Of a stretch of 64,000 bases of DNA, positions 16,256-25,414 are shown piece after piece. The first letter of the stretch is position 1. Each line of letters begins with the position of its first letter. The translations under genes and the position numbers were made by a program. The stretch covers positions 1 to 64,000 of the forward strand of contig JAFLCC010000005.1 in assembly GCA_017302835.1 (NCBI GenBank). Reading direction: 5' to 3'. This DNA is from Deltaproteobacteria bacterium (lineage in GTDB: Bacteria; Bdellovibrionota; Bdellovibrionia; Bdellovibrionales; Bdellovibrionaceae). The notes under the pieces were generated by a model, which searched no databases, was not told the origin of the DNA, and saw only the letters and a list, made by a program, of their open reading frames with translations.

Positions 16256-18157
16256 ATGGATCAATTTGTACTTATTATCGAGGATGACGAAAAAATTCAG
16301 GAAACGCTATTTAGTGTCTTAAAAAAGATTAATCCAAATCTAAAAGTCAGATTTTTTGATAAATTAGAGTTGTTTTCAAAATGGGTTGGACTGCTTATTA
16401 AAGATGGACCTCAGGTTCTCGATCTTGCGGGTAAAAGATGGAAAAATGATCAAATTCCGGAAACTCAAAATCAAGAAAAAAATGTAAATTTGGTCATCGG
16501 AAAAAATGAAATTCTGGGAAATCAAATTGTTCCACTATTTAGTAAGACTTTAGAATTGTTTATTAGAAAAAACCTTTGTACGGAAGAAGAAAAAACGTCT
16601 TTTGTCATAACAGCTTTTGACAATATCGATTTAAATTTAAAAAACATTGAAGTTAGATTTATTAATAATCTTATATTTAAACCTTTTGATTTATTAATTT
16701 TAGAAGAACATTTAAGTTATGCAGTGATTGGAAGAAAAAAGCCGAAGAACCAGAATTTAAAAAATAATAAAATGTCAGCTCAAGTTGAAATGATTAAAGA
16801 TATTCCTGTACTAGGATTTTCAGATATTGGATTTTTATCCACAAACGATCGACCTCTTGTTGTCGGTGAGATTGGAAAATACTATGGTGAAGAGTTCAAG
16901 GTGGGACATTTAAAAAGTACCTTAGCTCGATGTGTGAAAAGTGAGGCGGATCCAGCAAATCCAAATAAATATTTATGTTGGATGGAATATTTTGCAATGG
17001 AAAACGAGCAGATTAAAAAAACAAGAAAAGATTTTATCGTTGATTATCCCGTTGGACTCATGAATAAACCAGAAATGTCCTTAAAAATAAATATTCTGTT
17101 TTTTAATTCCTATGAAGATAATGACTTGTCGGCGTCCATTAAAAGATTTTATCCAAGCGTAGATATCTTTAGTTATAAGAAATGGGAAGACTTTGAGTTT
17201 GATTTTAATCCAGAGAAATCAGAGTTCATTGTAGATAAAGATCTGCCAACAGAGTCTCAAATATCAATTAATCTTGACCCTTCAGGACATTACTTCATTG
17301 ATTTTGGTGATATTCCCGAGGGCGAAAAAATTTTTGGCGAGACGGTCAATTCACTAAAATCAAAGGATTTTCATCAACTTCTTGAGGCTGATTCAAAGAA
17401 GAAATGGTTTGAAATATTTAGAACTCTTAAAATTGTGCCGGATAATGAGCCTGTCTTGGTTATTCAAAATAATAATAAAAAATACATTTTTAAGTTGCTG
17501 ACATTAAAAAAAGAACTAACAAAAAGTGGTTTGCCTTCCTTGTTTTTGAAATTAGGAAGGTTATCAGCGGCGGAGAAGTCGACGTTTTTAAAATCCATGA
17601 CTGTGTTAGCTAAGAAAATCGATTTAATTATTGGCTCAGAACTATTCTTTACCAATTGTTCTGAGAAAAAATATTATGAAAAAGAACCAAAAATTTTACT
17701 TTCAAAACGTATATTTACTGATGTTGAAGAAAAGGATTGGTCGGAACAAGTAAAGGATATTTTTTACCTCCCGCTGGATAAGGTTTATTTAGCTAAAAAG
17801 ATATATATTTTATTTTTTGAAATAGCTCAATGGAGACCCAGTCATTTCGTTCAGAAGACTAAAGAAATTCAAACGGCACAACAGGTTCAATTAGATGAGA
17901 TCTCGGAAGCGGGACTTATTTTTAAATATCATCGTCCTTTATCTGTCGGAAGTTTTCGAAAATTTTATTTATGGACTCCGAATGAAACAGAACTATTAGA
18001 CTATTTAGCCAATTGTAATTACACGGAAGAGCTAAAAGATCAAAAAGGGATATTCCTTCATCATTTTGTTTTTTTTGGAATGCGAGATATATTTTTAAAA
18101 AACATAAGGCTTTGGGTAAGGGAAAATTATATTCAAAACAAATCTAAAGGAGAATAG
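16256..18157 (+). CDS. Atypical response-regulator protein with two REC-like and two PilZ-like segments
   Basis: 633 residues, cytoplasmic. Residues ~5-158 look like a receiver domain with a ~40-residue insertion: acidic pocket E9-D10-D11 and the conserved Lys in FKPFD (K142). The phospho-acceptor aspartate is not clear. Residues ~175-262 (LGFSDIGFLSTNDRPLVVG) look PilZ-like. The second half repeats the plan: a REC-like segment ~275-525 ending in FYLPLDKVYLAKK, then a better PilZ-like block ~540-625 (LDEISEAGLIFKYHRPLSVG). The RxxxR needed for c-di-GMP binding is not evident in either. It stands alone, divergent from the EVE gene and convergent with mutS2. Domain calls are by eye and need profile searches. 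Confidence 0.6.
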   Translation: MDQFVLIIEDDEKIQETLFSVLKKINPNLKVRFFDKLELFSKWVGLLIKDGPQVLDLAGKRWKNDQIPETQNQEKNVNLVIGKNEILGNQIVPLFSKTLELFIRKNLCTEEEKTSFVITAFDNIDLNLKNIEVRFINNLIFKPFDLLILEEHLSYAVIGRKKPKNQNLKNNKMSAQVEMIKDIPVLGFSDIGFLSTNDRPLVVGEIGKYYGEEFKVGHLKSTLARCVKSEADPANPNKYLCWMEYFAMENEQIKKTRKDFIVDYPVGLMNKPEMSLKINILFFNSYEDNDLSASIKRFYPSVDIFSYKKWEDFEFDFNPEKSEFIVDKDLPTESQISINLDPSGHYFIDFGDIPEGEKIFGETVNSLKSKDFHQLLEADSKKKWFEIFRTLKIVPDNEPVLVIQNNNKKYIFKLLTLKKELTKSGLPSLFLKLGRLSAAEKSTFLKSMTVLAKKIDLIIGSELFFTNCSEKKYYEKEPKILLSKRIFTDVEEKDWSEQVKDIFYLPLDKVYLAKKIYILFFEIAQWRPSHFVQKTKEIQTAQQVQLDEISEAGLIFKYHRPLSVGSFRKFYLWTPNETELLDYLANCNYTEELKDQKGIFLHHFVFFGMRDIFLKNIRLWVRENYIQNKSKGE

Positions 18158-18179
18158 GTAGGCCTAGTCTCCTTTAGAT
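18142..18179. terminator. 12-bp perfect hairpin spanning both stop codons of convergent genes
   Basis: ATCTAAAGGAGA (18142-18153) and TCTCCTTTAGAT (18168-18179) pair perfectly around a 14-base loop that holds both TAG stops (18155-18157 plus, 18164-18166 minus). On the minus strand the stem is followed by ATTTGTTTTG, so it should serve best as the mutS2 terminator. On the plus strand there is no T-run. Confidence 0.55.
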
Positions 18180-20497
18180 AGCTCGACCCAGGTGACCCCG
18201 TCACCACCATTGTCGTTATTTCCAGCTTTCCACTTGCGGATTAAAACACTTCTGGAAAGGTAAGATCTGATTCCCTTTTTTAAGGCTTCCGTCCCGTGTC
18301 CATGAATTATTTTTAGGCGATCCTCTTGGTTTTGAAAAGAACGATCAATTATTGTTTCAAGCTCCTCAATCGCTTCTTCCACTGTTTTTCCACGGAGATC
18401 AACAGTTCTGTCTTCGTCAACTAAGGCAACAGAAAAATTTGATGACTTTCTAACAAGGCTTGATGTTGGATTTGTAGGTTTTCCTGGGGGCTTTAAGTCC
18501 AACCAGGGAACAAGCAAGCGCATCGAGTTAGACATAACTAAGACCTCCCCCTTTGCGTTTGGTGTACTTTGAATCAATCCATCTTGAGCCAGAACTGAGA
18601 TATATATTTTTGAGCCAGGAGGGTATTTTTTTGCGAAGTCGTCAGAGCTTTCAATTTTTGTTGTGACTTCGGGAGGCTGATTTTTTACAATTTCAGGTAA
18701 ATTAAATTTAATTTCTTGAAGCTGTCTGTGTTTGTTTAAAGTTTCTTGAGCTTTAACGTTGGTGATGGCTTCGTCCACTTTTTTACGAGCTGTGCTCAAC
18801 TCTTTGTGGAGGAGTGTTTCTTTGCTCTTTTCAAAATCTGAAATCATTTTTTCATAATGGTGCTTTAAATTCTGAGCTTCGGTTGTTTGTTTTCTTAGGT
18901 GATTTTGTAAGTTAAGAATTTCTTTTTTCAAGGACTCAATTTCTTCTAAACCATTCAATCTGGCTCTGGTAGTTGGCGAGAGGAGTTCAATGGCTCGTTG
19001 GACAATATGGTTGTTAATACCAACTCTTTTTGCCATTTGAATAGCTAAGGACTCTCCTGGAATACCAGGAATAAATTTATAAGTGGGCTTCCCAGAAATT
19101 TTATCATATTCTAAACTGCCATTAATAACCTTATCTGACTCTTTCCAGCCAGTTTTTAGGGGGCTTAAATGAGAAGTGATAACTGAAAAAATTTGGTTTT
19201 GACTATAAGTTTCAATAAAACTTCTGGCTAAAGAGGCGCCCTCTTCTGGATCTGTAGAACCACAAATCTCATCTAGTAAGACTAAATTTTGTGGGCCTTT
19301 AATTTTAGAGGCTTTTTCTAAAATTTTTAAATGAGCTGCGAATGTAGAAAGCTCTTCATCGACGCTTTGTGAATCACCTATGCTGGTAATTATTTCATTG
19401 AAAAAAGGAATTTTAGATCCTAATTCACAGCAGATGGGAATCCCACATCGGGCCATTTGAGATGCCAGTCCAATTGATTTTAATAAAACAGTTTTTCCCC
19501 CAGCATTGGGGCCGGATAAAAGCAAAAGCGATTTTTGAAGTGTCAATTGAACGGTATTTGAAACCACTTGTTTTTTACTTAAGGCTAACAAGGGGTGCTT
19601 GAGCTCAATGAGGTGGAATTCATCTTCAGAGAATTCGCAAGCTTGTCCTTTAATTAGAATAGAGAATTGGGCTTGAGCTAGCCGGAAATCCATGTGAGAA
19701 AGAATTTCTTTAGTCTTTTCAAATTCGGGTGTTAAGTGAAATAGGTACTTAGAAATTTCTTCCAAAAGCCGTTCAATTTCTTCTCCAATTTCAACTTCGA
19801 TTTGTCGGAGTCGATTGTTTAAAGGAATAATTTTCTCGGGCTCCATATAGACGGTTTGTTTCGTTTGTGAAGAAGCATGAATCACTCCAGGAACGAAATG
19901 TTGCATTCCCGATTTTATAGGCAAGACCATACGTCCTTCTCGAGAAGTAAAGTATTTATCTTGAAGAAAATTTTCCATTTGATGATCTTTGACCAAACGA
20001 TCCAGAGTGTTTTCAACTTCCTTACGGAGCTTAGTTTTTTCTTGGATAAGGCTATAGAGTTTTTCACTAGCATCGGGCCGAATTTCTCCTTGAGGGGTCA
20101 TCAAATGATCTATAGCGGATAAGGGTTCTTCAGCTTTCATTATTTCAGATTTTAAAGTAAGGATCCATGGGCTTTGGAGTTCTTTAAGGGCTTCCACCAA
20201 GGCAACGGATTCTAAACAAAAATTTCGAATGTCTTTAATTTCTAGAGTTTTTAAAACTCCCTTTTTCTTTAATCTGAGATTCCAAGGATTAAAAAAATCA
20301 AGGGATTGCATGAAGGGGCGAACCCCTGTTTTAATGATATTCTGGGCTTCTTCAATTTCAGTAAATGATTGAACCGCCATTTCTGAACCAGTAAAAGGTT
20401 GAATCTGTGAGAGATTTAATTTGGCTAATTCGCTAGTGCTGAAGGATTCCATTTTTTCAAGAATTAAATTCCAATCAAGATTTTCTAAATTTTTCAT
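18164..20497 (-). CDS. mutS2: MutS2 family ATPase/endonuclease
   Basis: 777 residues, close to the usual ~780. The MutS2 order is clear: N-terminal core and clamp helices (1-310), ATPase with Walker A LLSGPNAGGKT (~326-336), Walker B NLVLLDE (~404-410) and STDPEEG signature, a long coiled coil (~510-620), and a C-terminal Smr domain starting at VDLRGKTVEEAIEEL with IHGHGTEALKKGI near the end. It lacks the mismatch-recognition domain of MutS. Family members act on branched DNA in suppressing recombination and, in Firmicutes, split collided ribosomes; which applies here is not shown. It overlaps the upstream lnt gene by 23 bases. Confidence 0.95.
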   Translation of the reverse strand: MKNLENLDWNLILEKMESFSTSELAKLNLSQIQPFTGSEMAVQSFTEIEEAQNIIKTGVRPFMQSLDFFNPWNLRLKKKGVLKTLEIKDIRNFCLESVALVEALKELQSPWILTLKSEIMKAEEPLSAIDHLMTPQGEIRPDASEKLYSLIQEKTKLRKEVENTLDRLVKDHQMENFLQDKYFTSREGRMVLPIKSGMQHFVPGVIHASSQTKQTVYMEPEKIIPLNNRLRQIEVEIGEEIERLLEEISKYLFHLTPEFEKTKEILSHMDFRLAQAQFSILIKGQACEFSEDEFHLIELKHPLLALSKKQVVSNTVQLTLQKSLLLLSGPNAGGKTVLLKSIGLASQMARCGIPICCELGSKIPFFNEIITSIGDSQSVDEELSTFAAHLKILEKASKIKGPQNLVLLDEICGSTDPEEGASLARSFIETYSQNQIFSVITSHLSPLKTGWKESDKVINGSLEYDKISGKPTYKFIPGIPGESLAIQMAKRVGINNHIVQRAIELLSPTTRARLNGLEEIESLKKEILNLQNHLRKQTTEAQNLKHHYEKMISDFEKSKETLLHKELSTARKKVDEAITNVKAQETLNKHRQLQEIKFNLPEIVKNQPPEVTTKIESSDDFAKKYPPGSKIYISVLAQDGLIQSTPNAKGEVLVMSNSMRLLVPWLDLKPPGKPTNPTSSLVRKSSNFSVALVDEDRTVDLRGKTVEEAIEELETIIDRSFQNQEDRLKIIHGHGTEALKKGIRSYLSRSVLIRKWKAGNNDNGGDGVTWVELSKGD

Positions 20498-22076
20498 AAT
20501 ATACAGTTAGCAATAAATTCAGCGTAAAGGCAACCAAGATCACTATCCAGAGCCAGCAACCCCACTCTGTATAAAATGTCATGCTTGGATTTGCTAAATA
20601 CCTAATGGAATGCACTCCGGTCCATTCTTGCAGCCAAGGAGAAAAATTATCAATATCACCATAGGCAGAGATAGCAGTTGAAATTCCGGTGTTTGTAGAC
20701 CTCACCAAAGGGCGTCTAATTTCGATAGCTCTTGCCAGCGTCATGTACAAATGTTGATAAGGTTCAAAAGGAATTCCAAACCAGGAATCATTGGTGACAT
20801 TAACTATGACTTCTGCACCTTTTTGGGCTAACTCTCGACTAAAATTTGGATAAAGCCCTTCATAACAAATTTGTCCACCAATGAGAGTGTATTCATTTTT
20901 CTTGATGTCCTTGGGGAGCCTAAGAATATGCGGTCCTTGGCCTCTTCCAAAGTTTGAAATAAATGGAAATAGCTTCAGAAGAAAAGGCATTTGATCACTA
21001 AAAGGCATGTACTCACCAAAGGCTAAAAGAAAAGTTTTATGGTAGGGCGCGGAAAGTTCTTTACCTTCAGAGTCCAATAAAAAAAGAGCATTAAAAACAG
21101 ATTTATCTGGATCTTGATTGTTCTCTTCTTTTGAAAAAGCTCCTGTCAACAAAGGTTTGTTATGTTTTGTAAGGAATGAAGCAATTTTCATTTGATTTTT
21201 GTGATGTTGAAAAGGCCTATCTAAATATTCAGGTATGGCACTTTCTGGCCATAGAATGAGATCGATATTTCTATTGTTATTTAATTCGGATTCACTCAGT
21301 TCGATATACTTGTTCACAATTTCATCACGAAAAAACTTTCCTTTTTCAGCATAGACTTTTTCCAAGTTGCCAATATTAGCTTGGACATTGAGAATATTTA
21401 AATTTTTGTCTGTAACTTTCCATCTATCCCCATGAAGCCAACCGGCAATATTTAAACCAAAGAATAGTGTCAGTATCCCCATAGAATAGAGGATTTTCCA
21501 GTAGTTGGAATTTTGACTAAACCAAATCAGTCCCAAGAATAAGTGAACTATTAATAAAATTAAGGACAAACCCCAAAAACCGATTAAATCAGCTAATTGA
21601 TAGATGGGAAGTTTTGCCCAAAGTAAGGTGTAGCCAAGGTGCCAAGGAAAGATTCCGGGCCAAAATATTTCTAAGAGAGAGTGGCCAAAGGATAAAAAAA
21701 ATAAACTCGCAAGCAAATGAGGTTTAAATTTTTCTTTAAAGAGTGAAAATGACAATGTTAGCAATGGAATATAAAGATGAGCCAGACTACAGAAAGCGAG
21801 AAAGGCGAGAAAGGCAAGGGGCCACGGCAATTGGCCGTAGGTTTTAGCTGTATAAATAATCCAGTGAAAACCAATCAAGGTGAGTACAAATTGACAAAGC
21901 CATCCAGCGATAAAGGCTTCTTTAAAAGATTTTACTTCAAAAATTAACCCATACCAAAGTGGCAGGTATCCAAAGAATATACCCCACGGAGGTAAGGGAA
22001 TATAACTTGTGCCAACAATAAATCCACTCATCAAAGCCCATTTATATTTCTTGATAAACGTTAAAAAATTACTCAT
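20475..22076 (-). CDS. lnt: Apolipoprotein N-acyltransferase
   Basis: 533 residues. About six N-terminal TM helices are followed by a periplasmic nitrilase-fold domain with the Glu-Lys-Cys triad: E278 in LILWPESAIPEY, K347 in YHKTFLLAFGEYMPF and C404 in GGQICYEG. It adds the third acyl chain to the N-terminal Cys of lipoproteins in the inner membrane. This fits a Gram-negative cell with lipoproteins, such as those at 11347 and 60597. The start lies only 22 bases from the divergent zinc-ribbon gene, and the end overlaps mutS2 by 23 bases. Confidence 0.95.
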   Translation of the reverse strand: MSNFLTFIKKYKWALMSGFIVGTSYIPLPPWGIFFGYLPLWYGLIFEVKSFKEAFIAGWLCQFVLTLIGFHWIIYTAKTYGQLPWPLAFLAFLAFCSLAHLYIPLLTLSFSLFKEKFKPHLLASLFFLSFGHSLLEIFWPGIFPWHLGYTLLWAKLPIYQLADLIGFWGLSLILLIVHLFLGLIWFSQNSNYWKILYSMGILTLFFGLNIAGWLHGDRWKVTDKNLNILNVQANIGNLEKVYAEKGKFFRDEIVNKYIELSESELNNNRNIDLILWPESAIPEYLDRPFQHHKNQMKIASFLTKHNKPLLTGAFSKEENNQDPDKSVFNALFLLDSEGKELSAPYHKTFLLAFGEYMPFSDQMPFLLKLFPFISNFGRGQGPHILRLPKDIKKNEYTLIGGQICYEGLYPNFSRELAQKGAEVIVNVTNDSWFGIPFEPYQHLYMTLARAIEIRRPLVRSTNTGISTAISAYGDIDNFSPWLQEWTGVHSIRYLANPSMTFYTEWGCWLWIVILVAFTLNLLLTVYYEKFRKS

Positions 22077-22098
22077 GATACTAGTATTGAAATAAATT

Positions 22099-22866
22099 AT
22101 GAATCAAATAACAACTGAAAACTCAACAATTACCAATTCAAAAGACCAAACAACTTTAAAAATACGTTGTCCTCAGTGTATTTCTTTGTATGAGGTTCAT
22201 TCCAGTAAAATAAATACCTCTATAGCTGAGTTTGTTTGTCCTAAGTGTCAGAGTCTTTTTGGTTTTAACTATCCACCTTCGAACCCGAGTGCTATTTTGA
22301 CTTTTTTAATTTCTTTGGATGAACTTGAATTGAAGAAAAGTTGTCCCAAATGTCATCATTTTCAAAGTGAAAAAAATCTTAGTTGTGAGTCTTGTGGTGT
22401 CGTTATTGAAAATTATTTGTTAATTCAAAATGAAAACTACCCCAAAGTTCCCGTAGAATTAATTAAACAATGGCAGCAGATCTTCCTAGATTTTGAAAGC
22501 AAGCCGACCCATGAAACCTTTATAAGAAAATGCATTTCAAGGGGTAAAATAGATTATGCCTTATTTAAATACAAGGAACTTTCTAAAACGATGAATGACC
22601 CCAAACTCTACGAATTTTGGAGTGAGTATATCCGGTCGATGACTAAAGTTTCAAAGACGGAGATAAATATCAATAGAATGAAATCCGGTTTTTTTGATTT
22701 TAATCCTGCCAAAATAAAATCGATAGTGTTTTTTTTGTTCATCCTGATTGGAAGTTCAATGATCTTATTGGGCTTATTTAATTTTAATTATAGAAATAGT
22801 ATTGGCGGAGGGATCGCATTATTAATTTTGACATTTGGATTTACTGTTTTTCGCCAACACGATTAA
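22099..22866 (+). CDS. Zinc-ribbon membrane protein
   Basis: 255 residues. The N-terminus has an MJ0042-type zinc ribbon (RCPQCISLYEV, then FVCPKCQSLFGF) and a second CxxC pair set (SCPKCHHF, LSCESCG) at ~95-115. A helical cytoplasmic middle is followed by two TM helices (~210-229 and ~234-250). Similar zinc-ribbon membrane proteins are common in deltaproteobacterial and bdellovibrio-type genomes, mostly uncharacterised. It is divergent from lnt with only 22 bases between starts, so its promoter must overlap lnt coding sequence. Its last 26 bases overlap the convergent subtilase. Function unknown. Confidence 0.75.
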   Translation: MNQITTENSTITNSKDQTTLKIRCPQCISLYEVHSSKINTSIAEFVCPKCQSLFGFNYPPSNPSAILTFLISLDELELKKSCPKCHHFQSEKNLSCESCGVVIENYLLIQNENYPKVPVELIKQWQQIFLDFESKPTHETFIRKCISRGKIDYALFKYKELSKTMNDPKLYEFWSEYIRSMTKVSKTEININRMKSGFFDFNPAKIKSIVFFLFILIGSSMILLGLFNFNYRNSIGGGIALLILTFGFTVFRQHD

Positions 22867-24217
22867 ATTTAGGCTTAGGATTCACAGCATCTAATAAACT
22901 TTTTCCAAAGGCAGTGACCTCACTTGTAGCGGTTGGGCTTTTGTTTTCTTTCTGTCCTGGAACAAAGCTATCATTAGCTGTGCCTCTGGTAATAACACCA
23001 TTGGCAGCCACTCCAGAGTCAAGGATTGTGAGCGCTTTAAATAAATTTAGAGCCCTTGAAGTTCTTGTCTTTTGTGCCAAAGAAGTAAAGGGATCCCCTG
23101 TGGACACAATATACTTTTTTACTTCATCAAATTTAAAATCAGATTTATTTGCCATAACTAAAATGGCGGCACCTGTGACAAAAGCAGTGGCTTGGGAAGT
23201 TCCAGTCATAAATCCGTAATTGTTGCCAGGTAAGGTTGAAATAATATTTTGTCCAGGAGCAGCCAAGTCGACAGTTTCAGTTCCATAATTACTGGAAGCA
23301 AGAACTTCCTTATTTGGATCTAAAGCTGTGACGCTAATGATATTAGACAATTTATAATCGGCTGGAAAATAATGGTGTTGATCTGAATTCGATCTTTCGT
23401 TTCCAGCTGCCGCTACAAATAGAATACCTTTTTTTTCTGCTTCTTTGATTGAATCAAATTCATCCTGTGAAAAATCGGTTCCTCCTCCAGAATAATTTAT
23501 AATTTGAGCTCCCATCTTTACGGCATATTTAATACTATTGATGGTATTTTTAAGATTGTCTGTATTGGCAACTTTGGGGTCATAATACTTAAGAATCATT
23601 AATGTGGAGCTGGGAGCTATCCCACTAATTCCTTTTTTATTTTCAGCAATGGCTCCAATAATTCCTGCTATATGTGTTCCGTGACCATGATTATCTGCTA
23701 AATTGTTATTGTTAGAAACAAAATTCCATCCATGAACATCATCTATATAGCCATTGTTATCATCATCAATTCCGTTATTAGCTTTATTCAGTCCTTTGCT
23801 ATCGAAGCCAGTTTCTCCTGGGTTAACCCAAATATTTTCGCTTAAATCTTCGTGATCTATATCTATTCCTGTATCAATGATTGCGGTGATCTTACTTTTA
23901 TCCCCACGAGTGACTTTCCAGGCTCTTGCTGCATCTGAATTTTTTAATCCCCAGGCTTGCTTGATTGCTGGGTCATTAAAAAGAGCACTGGGCTCATTTT
24001 CTACCTTATCTGTTTTTGAAATAACTTCCGATTTCTCAAACTCACGAACTTCCTTGACATTTTTTTTGGCAGCAGAAGCCCTTGTTTGATTTGCAGAAAG
24101 ACGATCCGTGTAGTTTGAGGGATCCGTATCGCTATCTAACTTAATAAAAAAGGCTAGGGCAGCCATCACAAAAATAAAAAAACTACCAAGAATGAGCGTT
24201 GTTTTGATTGGCTGCAT
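22841..24217 (-). CDS. Subtilisin-like serine peptidase (S8 family), exported
   Basis: 458 residues from ATG 24217. This start is chosen because GGAGG (24227-24231) sits nine bases upstream; the longer frame to TTG 24235 would place the ribosome site inside the gene. An N-terminal hydrophobic segment (~8-26) is a signal peptide or anchor, followed by a ~60-residue propeptide-like stretch. The catalytic triad is complete: Asp in AIIDTGIDIDHED (~115), His in NHGHGTHIAG (~179) and Ser in GTSQATAFVTG (~341), with oxyanion Asn in AAAGNE. A calcium-type loop (NGIDDDNNGYIDD) precedes the His. It ends in a Ser/Thr-rich tail. A secreted or periplasmic protease, plausible for prey-protein digestion. 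Confidence 0.93.
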   Translation of the reverse strand: MQPIKTTLILGSFFIFVMAALAFFIKLDSDTDPSNYTDRLSANQTRASAAKKNVKEVREFEKSEVISKTDKVENEPSALFNDPAIKQAWGLKNSDAARAWKVTRGDKSKITAIIDTGIDIDHEDLSENIWVNPGETGFDSKGLNKANNGIDDDNNGYIDDVHGWNFVSNNNNLADNHGHGTHIAGIIGAIAENKKGISGIAPSSTLMILKYYDPKVANTDNLKNTINSIKYAVKMGAQIINYSGGGTDFSQDEFDSIKEAEKKGILFVAAAGNERSNSDQHHYFPADYKLSNIISVTALDPNKEVLASSNYGTETVDLAAPGQNIISTLPGNNYGFMTGTSQATAFVTGAAILVMANKSDFKFDEVKKYIVSTGDPFTSLAQKTRTSRALNLFKALTILDSGVAANGVITRGTANDSFVPGQKENKSPTATSEVTAFGKSLLDAVNPKPKFNRVGEKQ

Positions 24218-24305
24218 TGTGAATGACCTCCACAAGAACTATCGGGTTTTTTCACAATTAGTTAATAACTTTAGGGTATTGAAATCTCATAATTTCTGTA
24301 TCAGA

Positions 24306-25319
24306 ATGAGAAGCATGACTAAATATTTTAAAACATCTATATTATTTTCAATTATTGGACTGTTGTTGTCCGCTGCAGTTGGGTACTCTATTGGGGGAGT
24401 TCAGGGACTTGTGCAAACTGCATTTATCGCTTCTGTCCTGGCCATTTTGGAGGTCTCTCTCTCTTTTGACAATGCCATTGTAAATGCTATTATTCTTAAA
24501 AAAATGACTCCTCTTTGGCGCCACCGGTTTCTAACTTGGGGAATTATTATCGCCGTCTTTGGCATGCGACTTGTTTTTCCTATTGCCATTGTTTCCATTA
24601 TGGCAAAAATCGATCCCATCAGTGCCTTGAATTTAGCATTGTTTAAGCCAAATGAGTATGCGACCTTAATGCTTTCTGCCCATCTTGAGATCTCGGCTTT
24701 TGGTGGTTCATTTTTGCTTTTAGTTGGGTTGAAATATTTTTACGATGAAAATAAAAATGAACACTGGATCAAAGTCTTAGAGAAACCCTTATCATTGATG
24801 GGTCGATTTGAGGCTATAGAAATAGCCATAACGTTAACGGCACTCATGTTCATCATAAATTTTCTTCCAGAACCTGAAAGAATGCGGTTCCTACAGGCTG
24901 GAATTTTAGGAATTATTGTTTATGTCTTAGTCGATGGATTGGGTGAATGGCTAGAGTATTCTGGTCAACAGAAAAAAGATATTCATAGGGCCAGTGCCGG
25001 GATGTTTCTTTACCTTGAAGTACTTGATGCCTCTTTTAGCTTTGATGGTGTTATTGGCGCCTTTGCCATTACTCATCATCTGTTAATTATTATGATAGGT
25101 CTAAGTATTGGCGCTTTTTTCGTTAGAAGTTTAACCATTTATTTTGTAGAAAAAGAAACTCTTAAGAAGTTTGCCTATCTAGAGCATGGAGCTTTTTATG
25201 CTATTTTATCTTTGGCGTCTATTATGTTGGTAGACCCTTTTCTTCATATTCCAGAATGGATAACAGGTCTATTAGGAGCAATCATTATAGTGATCGCATT
25301 TATTTGGAGTATGAGATAG
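24306..25319 (+). CDS. TerC superfamily membrane protein (DUF475)
   Basis: 337 residues from ATG 24306 (ATG 24315 is also possible). The frame extends to 24192, but that would run into the divergent protease gene, so the shorter start is preferred. It has about nine TM helices with the TerC/DUF475 hallmarks: LSFDNAIVNAIILKKM, NEYATLMLSAHLEISAFGG, FEAIEIAITL, and DASFSFDGVIGAFA in the second half. The paired acidic SFD motifs lie in helices and suggest metal binding. TerC proteins are linked to metal (manganese) export at the inner membrane; the DUF475 branch is not characterised in detail. Confidence 0.87.
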   Translation: MRSMTKYFKTSILFSIIGLLLSAAVGYSIGGVQGLVQTAFIASVLAILEVSLSFDNAIVNAIILKKMTPLWRHRFLTWGIIIAVFGMRLVFPIAIVSIMAKIDPISALNLALFKPNEYATLMLSAHLEISAFGGSFLLLVGLKYFYDENKNEHWIKVLEKPLSLMGRFEAIEIAITLTALMFIINFLPEPERMRFLQAGILGIIVYVLVDGLGEWLEYSGQQKKDIHRASAGMFLYLEVLDASFSFDGVIGAFAITHHLLIIMIGLSIGAFFVRSLTIYFVEKETLKKFAYLEHGAFYAILSLASIMLVDPFLHIPEWITGLLGAIIIVIAFIWSMR

Positions 25320-25340
25320 AGTCCAAAACTGTTTTTTATT

Positions 25341-25368
25341 TTGTCATTTTATATCATTCCTTTATAAT
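25341..25368 (+). promoter_or_regulatory. Sigma-70-type promoter for the 25415 gene
   Basis: TTGTCA (25341-25346), a 16-base spacer and a perfect TATAAT (25363-25368) lie 46 bases before the ATG of the outer-membrane-like protein. This is the best -10 match I saw in the window. Confidence 0.6.
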
Positions 25369-25414
25369 CAAACGGAGTGTTAAAATTTGCTATACCTAGG
25401 GAAGAGGGTTTTTC

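Noticed and set aside
24192-24305. N-terminal extension of the TerC/DUF475 gene
   Set aside because: It would overlap the start of the divergent protease and adds no conserved sequence.
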